Shown here piece after piece: positions 7,099-15,672 of a stretch of DNA of 49,407 nt (positions are counted from its first letter, which is position 1; each line of letters begins with the position of its first letter). Origin of the DNA: CAHJXF01 sp038240015 (GTDB lineage Bacteria > Pseudomonadota > Gammaproteobacteria > Burkholderiales > Burkholderiaceae_D); NCBI GenBank assembly GCA_038240015.1, contig JBBSEF010000015.1, forward strand, positions 1 to 49,407, read 5' to 3'. A program made the position numbers and the translations under genes. The notes beneath the pieces were generated by a model, which saw only the letters and a list, made by a program, of their open reading frames with translations, was not told the DNA's origin and made no database searches.

Positions 7099-9015
7099 AT
7101 GCATCGTCCCGCATGGCTGTCATGGCCTGTCGCCGTCGCAACGTTGCTCGTAACATCGTTCGCGACATCGCTGGTCTTCGCGAGAGCGGCCCGTGCGGAA
7201 GAGGCGCGTTACGAAGTCATCGTCGAGGCGCCGGGCAATCTCAAGTCGCTGGTCGACAACAACCTGAGCCTGATCCGCTGGCGCGATGCCGATGGCCGGC
7301 GCAATCGCATCGATGCCGATCAGTTGAGGCGGCTCTTCGATCAAAGCAAGAACGAGATCGAACGCCTGATCGCGACCGAGGGCTATTACGCGCCGACCAT
7401 CACGGCGGAGCTCGAACAGAACACAGACCGCTGGGTGGCCCGCTATCGCATCGAGCCTGGCGACATCACGACGGTCTCGCAAGTCGATCTCCAGTTCGTC
7501 GGTCCGATCGCACAGGCGCCCGCCGAAGAGCCTCCCGACGTCGATGCGCTGCGCGAACGATGGACTCTTTCTGCGGGCAACGTCTTCAGGCAGGGCGAAT
7601 GGGAAGCCAACAAGCGGCGACTGCTGCAAGGCTTGTTGATTCGCACCTACCCGTTCGCAACGATCACGCGAAGCGAAGCCGAGGTCGATGTGCGCACCTC
7701 GAAGGCGAAGCTGATCGTCGTGATCGCGAGCGGTCCTGCGGTGCGCTTCGGACCGTTGCAGAGCATCGGGCTCAAACGCTATCCGCCCGAGACGATACGC
7801 AATCTCGATCCGATCAAGCTCGGCGAGCTCTATTCGCAGGAAAAGATTTTTGAATTCCAACGGCGCCTGAACGACAGCGGCTACTTCTCGCGCGTCGAAG
7901 TCAGCATCGATGCGGTCGCCGACCCGGGCAGCGATCCGCGTTCTCCGTTCGTTCCGCCCGCGCCCGATGCCGTCGATGCGGCGATCGTCACGACGGCGTC
8001 CACCGCGGCCCATCCCGCCTCGCCGCCGACGCCGTTGCCGCGCGAAGTGACGCTGCCGATACGCGTGGTCGTCGAAGAGAATCAATCGAAGCAGTTGTCG
8101 GTGGGCCTTGGCCTGTCGACCAACTCGGGCCCCCGTGCATCGCTCGGCTACAACTTCATCGGCTTTCTCGGCGGCGCGAAGCAACTGCGCACGACGCTTG
8201 CGGTCGATCGATTGAAGCAAGCGCTCGGGGCCGAGCTGATCTTTCCAACCACGGCGTCGGGAAGCCGCTATTCGATTTCGTCGGTCGCCAAGCGCGAAGA
8301 CGTGCAGGGCGAAGTCACGCGCGGTGCGGGTCTCTCGGCCAAGCGGGCGTGGGGGCCGCAGACCACCGAGCGTTTCACGTCGGTCGATTATCTGTACGAG
8401 CGCAAGGATGTGTCGGGCATCCCACAGACCTCGACGCAAACCGTGGGAGCGACCTACGGCGTGACATTCCGGCGCACCGACAATCTGCTCAGCCCGACCA
8501 GCGGGTACATCGCGAGCGGGCAAGTGGGGGCGGGAGTGCGCGTGACGTCGGGCCAGCCCTACAGCCGTATTTACGGCAAGGCGATTCGCTACCAGCCGAT
8601 CGGCCCCGACAACACGCTGCTGGTGCGCGGCGAGTTCGGCGCGGTCGCAGGCAAGACCACCGAGACGCTACCATCGGCTTTGCTGTTTCGTGCCGGAGGC
8701 GACGGCTCGGTGCGCGGCTATGGTTACCAGAGCCTGGGTGTCGAACGCGCCGATGCGATCGTCGGCGGACGCTATCTCGCGACCGGTGCGATCGAAGGCA
8801 TCCACTGGCTCGGGCCGCGTTACCCGAACTACGGTGTCGCTGTGTTCATCGACGCGGGCAACGCGGGCAATCAATTCTCCGATCTCAAGCCGGTCGTCGG
8901 ATACGGCGTCGGCGCGCGCTGGCGCAGCCCGGTCGGCACGCTCGATTTCGACGTCGCGCATGGCGTCCAGAACGGTTCGACGCGCATTCACTTTTCACTC
9001 GGGGTGTCGTTTTGA
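7099..9015 (+). CDS. tamA: TamA, outer-membrane component of the translocation and assembly module (BamA/Omp85 family)
   Basis: About 638 residues from ATG 7099 (GTG 7096 is also possible). A signal peptide ends near ARAARA/EEARYEV. POTRA domains follow: LIATEGYYAPTITAEL, RYRIEPGD and LIRTYPFATITRSEA. The C-terminal half is an Omp85 barrel with RAGGDGSVRGYGYQSLG, GRYLATGAIEGIHWL, YGVAVFIDAGNA and the terminal strand STRIHFSLGVSF ending in Phe. A Pro/Ala-rich insert of about 45 residues interrupts the last POTRA domain. TamA forms an outer-membrane pore working with TamB, encoded just downstream. The stop is followed after 20 bases by the tamB start, so the two are co-transcribed. Confidence 0.93.
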   Translation: MHRPAWLSWPVAVATLLVTSFATSLVFARAARAEEARYEVIVEAPGNLKSLVDNNLSLIRWRDADGRRNRIDADQLRRLFDQSKNEIERLIATEGYYAPTITAELEQNTDRWVARYRIEPGDITTVSQVDLQFVGPIAQAPAEEPPDVDALRERWTLSAGNVFRQGEWEANKRRLLQGLLIRTYPFATITRSEAEVDVRTSKAKLIVVIASGPAVRFGPLQSIGLKRYPPETIRNLDPIKLGELYSQEKIFEFQRRLNDSGYFSRVEVSIDAVADPGSDPRSPFVPPAPDAVDAAIVTTASTAAHPASPPTPLPREVTLPIRVVVEENQSKQLSVGLGLSTNSGPRASLGYNFIGFLGGAKQLRTTLAVDRLKQALGAELIFPTTASGSRYSISSVAKREDVQGEVTRGAGLSAKRAWGPQTTERFTSVDYLYERKDVSGIPQTSTQTVGATYGVTFRRTDNLLSPTSGYIASGQVGAGVRVTSGQPYSRIYGKAIRYQPIGPDNTLLVRGEFGAVAGKTTETLPSALLFRAGGDGSVRGYGYQSLGVERADAIVGGRYLATGAIEGIHWLGPRYPNYGVAVFIDAGNAGNQFSDLKPVVGYGVGARWRSPVGTLDFDVAHGVQNGSTRIHFSLGVSF

Positions 9016-9035
9016 ACGAGCCACGCGAGGGGACG

Positions 9036-12000
9036 ATGAAAGCGTCGACCGAAGCGTCGAGGCAGGAGCCGGCCGTTCCGCAGAGAGCGCCGCATTCGCG
9101 CATGCGCCGACTTGCACGCGCCGCGCTGTGGTCGATCGCGGGATTGCTCGGTCTGCTGATCCTGCTCGTCGCCGTTGGCGCGTGGCTGCTCGGGCGCGAG
9201 GCGACTCTGCAGCGCATCGCCGTCGAGGCCGAGAAATCCTTGAACGGCCAATTGAAGATCGAAGGCGTGACCGGATCGATCTACGACCGCGTCGCATTCG
9301 ATCGTCTCGTGTTCCGCACGAAGACGCAGGTGATCACGCTCGAGAAGGGCTCGCTGCGTTATGCGCTCGAGCCGTTCGCGCGCCGTTTCACGATCGCCGA
9401 CGCGCGCGCGAACAAGCTCACCATCGAAACCATCGCCAGGTCCGATGAGCCGGCCGTAGAGCCCGACACACTCGAGTTGCCGGCCGCGATGCGTATCGAC
9501 ACGTTGCGTATCGACACGCTGCACATCGATGCGATCGACATCGTGGAGAACGGGCAGGTCACGTCGCTCACGGACGCCGACCTGCGCGGCCGCTATGAAT
9601 TGGAGAATGGCCGCAAGCGCTGGATTGCCGAGCGCATGGTCGTCAAGAGCCCGTGGGGTGCGGTCGCGGGGCAGGCGTCGCTCGCGGCGACCAAGCCATT
9701 CGCGATCGAAGGCCGGTTGCTTGCAGAAGGCACAGCGCGCGACGGTCGATTTAGCGTGCCGTATCGAGCACCGCTGGTCATCGCGGGCAAGCTAGCCGAT
9801 CTTCAGCTGGTGTCGGACTTCTCGCTTTCCGACCCGAAGGATCAAGCGCTCGCGGGTCATGCTACCGCGCGCGTGCTGCCGTTTCGTGAACAGCCGATCG
9901 CCAACGCGATGCTGCACGTCGCAGGCATTTCGCCGAGGCGATGGAAGAGCAATTTGCCTGAGGCAGACATTGCGGTCGATGTCGATATCACCCCGCTCGT
10001 CACGCCGCACGTCACGCCGCTCATCGAGCCATTGCGCGTGCCGCGATCGAACGTCGGAGCCGGACCCGGTGCGGGGAGCAATCCTTTTCGAGGGACGCTG
10101 CACGTCATCAACGGCATTCCCGGCAGCATCGATCGCGATCGCATTCCCGTCGCATCGTTGAACGCGGACGTGACCGGCGATTCGCGCTCGCTGCTGATTT
10201 CACGCATGACCGCCGACCTCGGCGCAGCAGGCCATGTGAGCGGCAAGGGCAGCTACGTGTACGCGAACGGCGGCACGCCCTCGTTCGATGGCGTGGTGCG
10301 CGCGCTCGACCTGCGCGCGATACACGGCAAGCTGATCGCGTCGAAATTCGCGGGTACGGTCGTGGTCAGTCGTCGCGACGGCGTCGTGCACATCGATACA
10401 CAACTCGCCGACGCGGGCCGCAATGTGAAGATGCGCGGCGAGATCGAAGGCAACCAGATCCGCATCGCCGAAGCACGCGTGGTTCTCGGCGCGAGTCGCG
10501 TGGCTGCGTCGGGTACGATCGATCTCGCAAAGAGCCGTCCATTCGATCTCAAAGGTGAGGTCGCGCATCTGAACCCGCGCGATTTCGGCGACTTCCCCAA
10601 AGCGGATTTCAATGCGGCGTTCAAGCTCGCGGGCACGATGGGCTCGCCTTCGACCGCGCGCAGTCCCGAATTCTTTCGCGTCAGCGCCGACCTTCGCATC
10701 GCCCCGAGCCGCGTGATGGATCGACCGGTCGCGGGCACTGCCGTCGCAACAGTCGAGGGCGCGGTCACCGATTCGTCGAAGGCGGGCGCCTCGGTGGTCG
10801 TTCGTCAGATCTCGAATGCGAATGCCGCGCTGACGTTCGGCGCGAACCACGTCGATGTGAAAGGCGACTTCGGCCGAGCGCAGGATCGCTTGAAGTGGAA
10901 CGTCAACGCGCCGCGTCTCGCCGATTTGGGCGCAGGCCTGGCCGGCTCGCTGAAGGGACAGGGCGTTCTGGGCGGCACGTTCGCGGAACCCGCGCTCGAC
11001 TTCACGATCGTCGGTGACGATTTACGGATCGGCGTGCCGACCGCCGCGACTACGGCCACGACGACTACGGCTACTGGGAATGCGCCCGCGCCCACGAAGG
11101 CATCCAACACCTACAGCCTGAAGACACTGCGAGGCCAGGGCCGATTGCTCGCGGGATCCGCCGGTGCGATCGATGCCGACATCGCACTCACCGATTTTCG
11201 CGAAGGCGGCGGCGCGTCCACATCCACCGTGCAATCGGCCGAAGCGCATATCAAAGGGACGCGCGACGCGCATGCGTTGACGCTGATCGCAAAGAGCGAT
11301 CGCTTCGACATCACGGCCGCGGCACACGGCGGGCTGGAAGGCACGAATGCGTGGCGCGGCACGATCGACAGTCTCGACAGCCGCGGGCGGGTGCCTTTCG
11401 CGCTGTCAGCCCCCGCGACCTTGTACGCGAGTCGCGAGAAGGTCGACGTCGGCGCGGCGCGGCTCAAGTTCAGCGAGGGGCAGGTCGATCTTCAGCGGCT
11501 CACTTATGCCGGCGGACAGATCTCCACCGCCGGCAGCGCGAGCGGCTTTCCGCTTGCGGTCGTCGGCACGTTCTCGCGCGACTTCGCGCGGCAGGTCTCG
11601 ACCTCGCTCAAGTTCGGCGGCCTTTGGGACCTTCGCATCGGCGATGCGATCGACGGCAGCGTCAAGTTGTTTCGCGAATCGGGCAACCTCCAGTTTCTGA
11701 CCGAACCGAAATTCACAGTCTATCCGGAGAAGATCGATGCATCGGCGACCATCGTCGCCGACCGCGTGTCCGCGCAGATTTCGGCTGCGGGTCGCGGCCT
11801 GGGTCGCATCGAGGCATCAATCGATTCGCGTCTCTCGAAGCGCGATGGTCAATGGGGTCTGGCCGGCGATGCGCCGCTGGCATTGAAAAGCGAAATCGAC
11901 ATCCCCGACCTGCGCTGGCTTGCGCGCTTGTCGGGGCGGCCGGGTCTCGGCCTCAACGGCCGGTTGCAGGTCGCGCTGACCGGCCATGGCACGGTCGCGC

Positions 12001-13139
12001 GTCCCTTGCTCGCGGGCCACGCCGGCGGCGATGCGATCGGCGTGCGCTGGCCCGATCAAGGCATCAACTTCCACGACGGTCATCTCGACATGGACTTCGA
12101 CGGTGACCGCGCGATCCTCAAGGACGCGACGCTGGCTGCGGGCAACGGACACCTGAATGCGAGCGGCGATCTGCGGCTCGCCGATCGCAAGGTGTCTGGC
12201 GCGCTGGCGGTCAAGCTCGACCAGTTCGAAGCGATCTCTCGCACCGATCGCACCATGGTCGTCTCGGGAACGGGCACGGCCCGCTTCGACGCGTCGGGCA
12301 TCGCCCTCACCGCGGACCTCAAGGCCGATCGAGGATCGTTGCAACTCGCCGAGCGGCGCGGACCGGTCATCTCCGACGACATCGTGATCGTGGGGCGCGA
12401 GAAATCGGAGGAGGACATTCCCGCGAAGAGCGTGCCGGTGCGCTTCGAAGTCAAGTTCGACATGGGCGACGACTTCAAGGTCAAGGGCTCGGGCTTCGAC
12501 GGCAAGCTCGGCGGCGTCATTCGCATCGCGGGCGTGGGCACAGACTTGCGCGCGATTGGAACGGTCGCGGTGCGCGAAGGGACCTACGAGGCTTACGGCC
12601 AGCGCCTCACGATCGATCGCGGCAACCTGACGTTCTCGGGACCGATCGACAATCCCGCGCTCGACATCCTCGCGGTCCGCAAGAACCTCGCGGTCGAAGC
12701 CGGCGTGCTGATCAGCGGCACCGCGCTCGCGCCGCAGGCGCGCTTGACGTCCAACCCAAGCGTGCCGGATACCGAAAAATTGTCATGGCTGGTTCTAGGT
12801 CACGGCTTGTCCGGCTCGAGCAAGGCGGACTTCGGATTGCTGACCACGGCCGCGGCCAGTCTGCTCGGCTCGTCGGACTCGGCGGGCCTGCAGTCGCGCA
12901 TCGCTGCGACCTTGGGCGTCGACGAGATCGGCGTGTCGGGACTCGGCGGCGATCAGGGTGGGCTCCTCACCGTGGGCAAGCAGATCTCGTCGCGCCTGCG
13001 CGTGAGCTTCGAGCAAGGCTTCACCAAAGCGGCGACGCTGCTCAAGATTCGCTACAACATCTACAAGCGCGTCGATTTGCAAGTGCAGACCGGAACCGAG
13101 AGCGCGGTCGATGTGTTCTATACGTTCTCGTTCGACTGA
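9036..13139 (+). CDS. tamB: TamB, inner-membrane-anchored translocation and assembly module subunit (DUF490/AsmA-like)
   Basis: About 1367 residues from ATG 9036, preceded by GCGAGGGG. A TTG at 9012 overlapping the tamA stop is possible but less likely. One N-terminal membrane helix (ALWSIAGLLGLLILLVAVGAW) is followed by a long beta-rich bridge and the conserved C-terminal TamB domain: FTKAATLLKIRYNIYKRVDL and ending VFYTFSFD. The family spans the periplasm as a hydrophobic groove and helps outer-membrane protein insertion or phospholipid transport. Two short in-frame tandem duplications (9492-9536 and 9987-10022) give repeated LRIDT and VTPH/VTPL motifs. The end converges on the methyltransferase gene on the other strand. 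Confidence 0.93.
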   Translation: MKASTEASRQEPAVPQRAPHSRMRRLARAALWSIAGLLGLLILLVAVGAWLLGREATLQRIAVEAEKSLNGQLKIEGVTGSIYDRVAFDRLVFRTKTQVITLEKGSLRYALEPFARRFTIADARANKLTIETIARSDEPAVEPDTLELPAAMRIDTLRIDTLHIDAIDIVENGQVTSLTDADLRGRYELENGRKRWIAERMVVKSPWGAVAGQASLAATKPFAIEGRLLAEGTARDGRFSVPYRAPLVIAGKLADLQLVSDFSLSDPKDQALAGHATARVLPFREQPIANAMLHVAGISPRRWKSNLPEADIAVDVDITPLVTPHVTPLIEPLRVPRSNVGAGPGAGSNPFRGTLHVINGIPGSIDRDRIPVASLNADVTGDSRSLLISRMTADLGAAGHVSGKGSYVYANGGTPSFDGVVRALDLRAIHGKLIASKFAGTVVVSRRDGVVHIDTQLADAGRNVKMRGEIEGNQIRIAEARVVLGASRVAASGTIDLAKSRPFDLKGEVAHLNPRDFGDFPKADFNAAFKLAGTMGSPSTARSPEFFRVSADLRIAPSRVMDRPVAGTAVATVEGAVTDSSKAGASVVVRQISNANAALTFGANHVDVKGDFGRAQDRLKWNVNAPRLADLGAGLAGSLKGQGVLGGTFAEPALDFTIVGDDLRIGVPTAATTATTTTATGNAPAPTKASNTYSLKTLRGQGRLLAGSAGAIDADIALTDFREGGGASTSTVQSAEAHIKGTRDAHALTLIAKSDRFDITAAAHGGLEGTNAWRGTIDSLDSRGRVPFALSAPATLYASREKVDVGAARLKFSEGQVDLQRLTYAGGQISTAGSASGFPLAVVGTFSRDFARQVSTSLKFGGLWDLRIGDAIDGSVKLFRESGNLQFLTEPKFTVYPEKIDASATIVADRVSAQISAAGRGLGRIEASIDSRLSKRDGQWGLAGDAPLALKSEIDIPDLRWLARLSGRPGLGLNGRLQVALTGHGTVARPLLAGHAGGDAIGVRWPDQGINFHDGHLDMDFDGDRAILKDATLAAGNGHLNASGDLRLADRKVSGALAVKLDQFEAISRTDRTMVVSGTGTARFDASGIALTADLKADRGSLQLAERRGPVISDDIVIVGREKSEEDIPAKSVPVRFEVKFDMGDDFKVKGSGFDGKLGGVIRIAGVGTDLRAIGTVAVREGTYEAYGQRLTIDRGNLTFSGPIDNPALDILAVRKNLAVEAGVLISGTALAPQARLTSNPSVPDTEKLSWLVLGHGLSGSSKADFGLLTTAAASLLGSSDSAGLQSRIAATLGVDEIGVSGLGGDQGGLLTVGKQISSRLRVSFEQGFTKAATLLKIRYNIYKRVDLQVQTGTESAVDVFYTFSFD
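9492..9536. repeat. Three 15-bp tandem units in tamB
   Basis: CGTATCGACACGTTG, CGTATCGACACGCTG and a diverged third copy encode the repeated LRIDTLRIDTLHIDAI pattern. The repeats are in frame, so protein continuity is kept. Confidence 0.75.
9987..10022. repeat. 12-bp tandem units in tamB
   Basis: GTCACGCCGCAC and GTCACGCCGCTC are nearly identical and are preceded by ATCACCCCGCTC. They encode ITPL-VTPH-VTPL in frame. Confidence 0.7.
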
Positions 13140-13146
13140 GCTCGGC

Positions 13147-13161
13147 TTCGCGCTGCGCGAA
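13147..13161. terminator. Small stem-loop between convergent tamB and the methyltransferase gene
   Basis: TTCGCG-CTG-CGCGAA is a perfect 6-bp inverted repeat in the 49-base gap between the two convergent stops. It lacks a T-run, so it is only a weak candidate for a shared terminator. Confidence 0.25.
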
Positions 13162-13188
13162 CTTGGTGTCGTAGCTCAACGAACCCGA

Positions 13189-13908
13189 TCAGCGGGCAAG
13201 CATCAGGAACATGGTCGGCCGCTTGTGCAAAGCGATCGTCTTGCCGCGCCAATTCTCCACGCTACGCGTGGCAATCGATTGCGAGTCGAGCGTGAGATCG
13301 CTGGCCGCGCACAGCAGAGTTTGCGATTTGCAATGCTCCAGCAGCGCGGCCCAAAGCGCCTGATTGCGATACGGGGTCTCGATGAAAATCTGCGTCTGAC
13401 CGTGCCGCGCCGACAGTCGCTCGAAATCGTATATCGCTTTCGCGCGCTCGCCGGCATCGGTCGGCAGATAGCCATTGAACGCGAAGCGCTGGCCGTCGAG
13501 ACCGCTCGCCATCAACGCCAGCAGGATCGCCGAGGGTCCGACCAGAGGACATACTTCGATGCCGCGCCGGTGCGCAAGACGCACGAGCCCGGCACCCGGA
13601 TCGGCGACCGCCGGACATCCTGCTTCGGAGACCAGCCCGCCATCGCGACCTTGCGCGATCGGCGAGAGCAATGCCGGCCATGCGTCTTCGGACGTCGAGA
13701 CGTCCAGTTCAACGATCTCAATGTCTTGCAACGCGCATGCCAGTGGCGCGACTACGTCGACGCGCTTCAAGAATGCGCGGGTGGACTTGGCGCTCTCGCC
13801 AATGTAGTAATCGAGACGTGCGGCGATGGAGCAAGTCTGCGCGGGAAGAACCGCATGCAGTGCGCCTTCGCCAAGCGCATTCGGAATCAGGTAAAGAACG
13901 CCTGCCAT
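13189..13908 (-). CDS. SAM-dependent methyltransferase of the RsmI/tetrapyrrole-methylase fold
   Basis: 239 residues from ATG 13908, giving MAGVLYLIPNALGEG. The motifs GLVSEAGCPAVADPGAGLV, CPLVGPSAILLALMASG and FNGYLPTD are those of the RsmI (16S rRNA 2'-O-methylase) superfamily. It is shorter and more diverged than true RsmI, and this paralogue class is commonly annotated only as a SAM-dependent methyltransferase. Substrate unknown. The start codon shares its A with the TGA stop of the upstream maf gene (TGATG), indicating translational coupling with Maf. Confidence 0.85.
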   Translation of the reverse strand: MAGVLYLIPNALGEGALHAVLPAQTCSIAARLDYYIGESAKSTRAFLKRVDVVAPLACALQDIEIVELDVSTSEDAWPALLSPIAQGRDGGLVSEAGCPAVADPGAGLVRLAHRRGIEVCPLVGPSAILLALMASGLDGQRFAFNGYLPTDAGERAKAIYDFERLSARHGQTQIFIETPYRNQALWAALLEHCKSQTLLCAASDLTLDSQSIATRSVENWRGKTIALHKRPTMFLMLAR

Positions 13909-14516
13909 CAAGTCGGCAGAACCGGATAGTCGACGGAGCCCAGCAGCGACACGAGGCGAATCAACGGAAGGCCGATCAACGCGGTGGGGTCGTCGCTTTG
14001 GATGCGAGCGAGTAGCGTGATGCCGAGCGCTTCGGCTTTCGCACTGCCGGCGCAATCGTAAGGCGTCTCGAGTCTTAGATAGGCGTCGATCTGTGCGTGG
14101 CTCAATTCGCGAAACAGGACGGTTGTGGTCACGACCTCGCAGAGCACGCGACGCTCGCCGTCGGTCTGCGCCGCGATCACGCAGAGGCCGCTGTGAAAGT
14201 GCGCGAGCCTGCCGCTCAATGCGCGCAATTGACTGACGGCGTTATCGTGCGTGCCGGGTTTTCCGAGTATGCGTCCATCGCACTCGGCCACCTGATCGGA
14301 TCCGATCACAACGGCATCGGGTCGTCGCGCCGCAATCGATTCGGCTTTCGCGCGCGACAGACGCAGCGAGGTCGCTTCGGATGACTCGCCGTCGAGCGCG
14401 CTCTCGTCCACGTCGGGTTGCATCACGTCGAACGGAATGCGCAGGCGCAAAAGCAGGTCGCGTCGATAACGCGAGCTCGATGCGAGGATGAGAGGAGAGC
14501 GCGGGAGTAGTGACAT
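13908..14516 (-). CDS. Maf/YceF-family nucleotide pyrophosphatase
   Basis: 202 residues, the usual Maf length. Visible motifs are LILASSSRYRRDLLLRL at the N-terminus, the acidic DVDES, SRAKAESIA, the catalytic region IGSDQVAECDGRILGKPG, and YDCAGSAKAEALGI near the end. The family hydrolyses non-canonical nucleoside triphosphates. The YceF subgroup, which this resembles, acts on 7-methyl-GTP. It is placed divergently to yceD-rpmF, as in many proteobacteria, and is coupled to the downstream methyltransferase by a stop/start overlap. ATG 14516 directly precedes the conserved N-terminus. Confidence 0.92.
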   Translation of the reverse strand: MSLLPRSPLILASSSRYRRDLLLRLRIPFDVMQPDVDESALDGESSEATSLRLSRAKAESIAARRPDAVVIGSDQVAECDGRILGKPGTHDNAVSQLRALSGRLAHFHSGLCVIAAQTDGERRVLCEVVTTTVLFRELSHAQIDAYLRLETPYDCAGSAKAEALGITLLARIQSDDPTALIGLPLIRLVSLLGSVDYPVLPT

Positions 14517-14540
14517 GAAGGCAAGGATCGAAGCGCGCCG

Positions 14541-14546
14541 TATTAT
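14541..14546 (+). promoter_or_regulatory. Possible -10 box (TATTAT) between maf and yceD
   Basis: TATTAT followed by CGC lies in the divergent gap, 125 bases before yceD. Its complement ATAATA could serve maf on the other strand. No convincing -35 box is visible on either side. Confidence 0.3.
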
Positions 14547-14566
14547 CGCAAGCCGGCGACGGCCTC

Positions 14567-14614
14567 GGTGAGGGTATCGGTGAGGGTATCGGTGAGGGTA
14601 TCGGTGAGGGCATC
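14567..14614. repeat. Four 12-bp tandem repeats in the maf-yceD intergenic region
   Basis: Three perfect copies of GGTGAGGGTATC are followed by GGTGAGGGCATC, and a decayed unit GGCGATCGCATC continues to 14626. The array lies in the likely 5' untranslated leader of yceD-rpmF. Copy number may vary by slippage. The repeated GTGAGGG has some Shine-Dalgarno character, but no open frame uses it. Confidence 0.9.
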
Positions 14615-14670
14615 GGCGATCGCATCAGTGAAGACGCGAGTCTCGATCGCATTCAATTCATTTCACGCCC

Positions 14671-15183
14671 ATGAAAATCGACCTCTTCGAATTTGCGCGG
14701 CTCAACGGCGAGGCCTCAGGGCAACTCGCGTTGACCGACATGCAGCGTATCGACACGCCGGATCGCAGCGGTGTGATGTCGTGGAAAGCGGCGGTCGGTT
14801 CGAGTGCGCGGCGCGATCTTGCGCGGCTCGATCTCGATATCGACGGCGCGATAGAGCTCGTCTGTCAGCGTTGCCTGCAGTCGATGAAGCAGGAGATCGC
14901 GATCCGCTCGCATTTCTTGATCGCGCCGAACGAAGAGGTCGCCGCCGCCCTGGACGATGACGACGCATACGACGCGATCGTCGGTGCGGCCGATTTCAAT
15001 CTTGACGCCTTGATCGAAGACGAGGTCATCCTCGCATTGCCGATCGCGCCGAGGCACGAAGTCTGTCCGGACGGGGAGAGGAATGTTTCCCGAGGGGACA
15101 GGAAACCGTCGCCCTTCGCGGCGCTGGCGGCGCTCAAGAGCGCACCGCGTGGCGACGGCGACGGCGGGGGCGACGACCGCTAG
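14671..15183 (+). CDS. yceD: YceD/DUF177 family protein (23S rRNA accumulation protein)
   Basis: 170 residues beginning MKIDLFEFARLNGEASG. The family pattern includes VCQRCLQSM in the middle, followed by acidic DDDDAYD and DLDALIEDEVILALPIAPRHEVC. YceD is needed for normal 23S rRNA levels in bacteria and chloroplasts, and its gene is nearly always next to rpmF, as here. The C-terminal 40 residues are low-complexity, ending in a Gly/Asp run. No clear ribosome binding site precedes the ATG. Confidence 0.9.
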   Translation: MKIDLFEFARLNGEASGQLALTDMQRIDTPDRSGVMSWKAAVGSSARRDLARLDLDIDGAIELVCQRCLQSMKQEIAIRSHFLIAPNEEVAAALDDDDAYDAIVGAADFNLDALIEDEVILALPIAPRHEVCPDGERNVSRGDRKPSPFAALAALKSAPRGDGDGGGDDR

Positions 15184-15242
15184 AGCGTTGTTTCAATAAC
15201 AATCCTCGTGCGCCGCAGTCGAATCCGGACGCTCCCGCGTGC

Positions 15243-15248
15243 TAGAAT
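15243..15248 (+). promoter_or_regulatory. Possible -10 box for rpmF (TAGAAT)
   Basis: GCTAGAATCCGCCGC resembles the GCTA-AAT-CGC pattern seen before other genes here (19630, 25872, 35675). It sits 43 bases before the rpmF ATG. The -35 region is not recognisable, so this is tentative. Confidence 0.35.
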
Positions 15249-15290
15249 CCGCCGCTTGTCAATCAATGCCGTTTTGCATCTGGAGTTGCC

Positions 15291-15473
15291 ATGGCTGTCC
15301 AACAGAACAAGAAGTCGCCCTCGAAGCGCGGCATGCATCGTGCGCACGATTTTCTGACTTCGCCCCCGCTGGCCGTCGAGCCCACCACGGGTGAAGTGCA
15401 TCGTCGTCATCACATCAGCCCCACCGGTTTTTACCGGGGCAAGAAGGTCGTCAAGACCAAGAGCGACGAGTGA
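15291..15473 (+). CDS. rpmF: 50S ribosomal protein L32
   Basis: 60 residues, starting MAVQQNKKSPSKRGMHRAHD and ending KKVVKTKSDE, an unmistakable betaproteobacterial L32. HHISPTGFYRGKKV is the conserved C-terminal motif. The zinc-binding cysteines of some L32 proteins are absent, as is usual for this group. CTGGAG lies 8 bases before the ATG. L32 is a small protein of the large ribosomal subunit. It sits between yceD and plsX, the standard arrangement linking ribosome and lipid genes. Confidence 0.98.
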   Translation: MAVQQNKKSPSKRGMHRAHDFLTSPPLAVEPTTGEVHRRHHISPTGFYRGKKVVKTKSDE

Positions 15474-15508
15474 TGTCTCGCGCTCGATTGCGCGCACGAT
15501 CCGTGGTC

Positions 15509-15530
15509 CGCGTGTAGTTCGCGTGTAGTC
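15509..15530. repeat. Two 11-bp direct repeats in the rpmF-plsX gap
   Basis: CGCGTGTAGTT is followed directly by CGCGTGTAGTC. The surrounding gap of about 200 bases (15474-15672) shows no other gene or strong hairpin. Confidence 0.6.
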
Positions 15531-15672
15531 TGCACCGACCTCGCATTCCGTAACGTCGCGCATCCATGTTTCCGCGCGCGGTCGATTCCCCGGCGTCAAA
15601 TTTGAATCTCGATCGCTCGCCTATCGTGTTGCAAACGTCTCGCGCGACTTGATCAACGCCGCATCTGTTTCG

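Noticed and set aside
5928..7853. 641-codon open frame across the glucan synthase and tamA
   Set aside because: It reads out of frame with two clearly conserved genes and has Arg-rich, low-complexity protein with no motif.
13155..13190. GAACTT downstream of tamB as a sigma-E promoter
   Set aside because: No matching -10 element at 16-17 bases, and it lies between convergent genes.
13189..13908. Calling the methyltransferase true RsmI (16S rRNA C1402 2'-O-methylase)
   Set aside because: It is shorter and diverged, and it pairs with maf rather than with the usual rsmI neighbours. Only the superfamily is supported.
14567..14626. CRISPR-like appearance of the short repeats
   Set aside because: Units are 12 bp and directly adjacent without spacers, so this is a simple tandem repeat.
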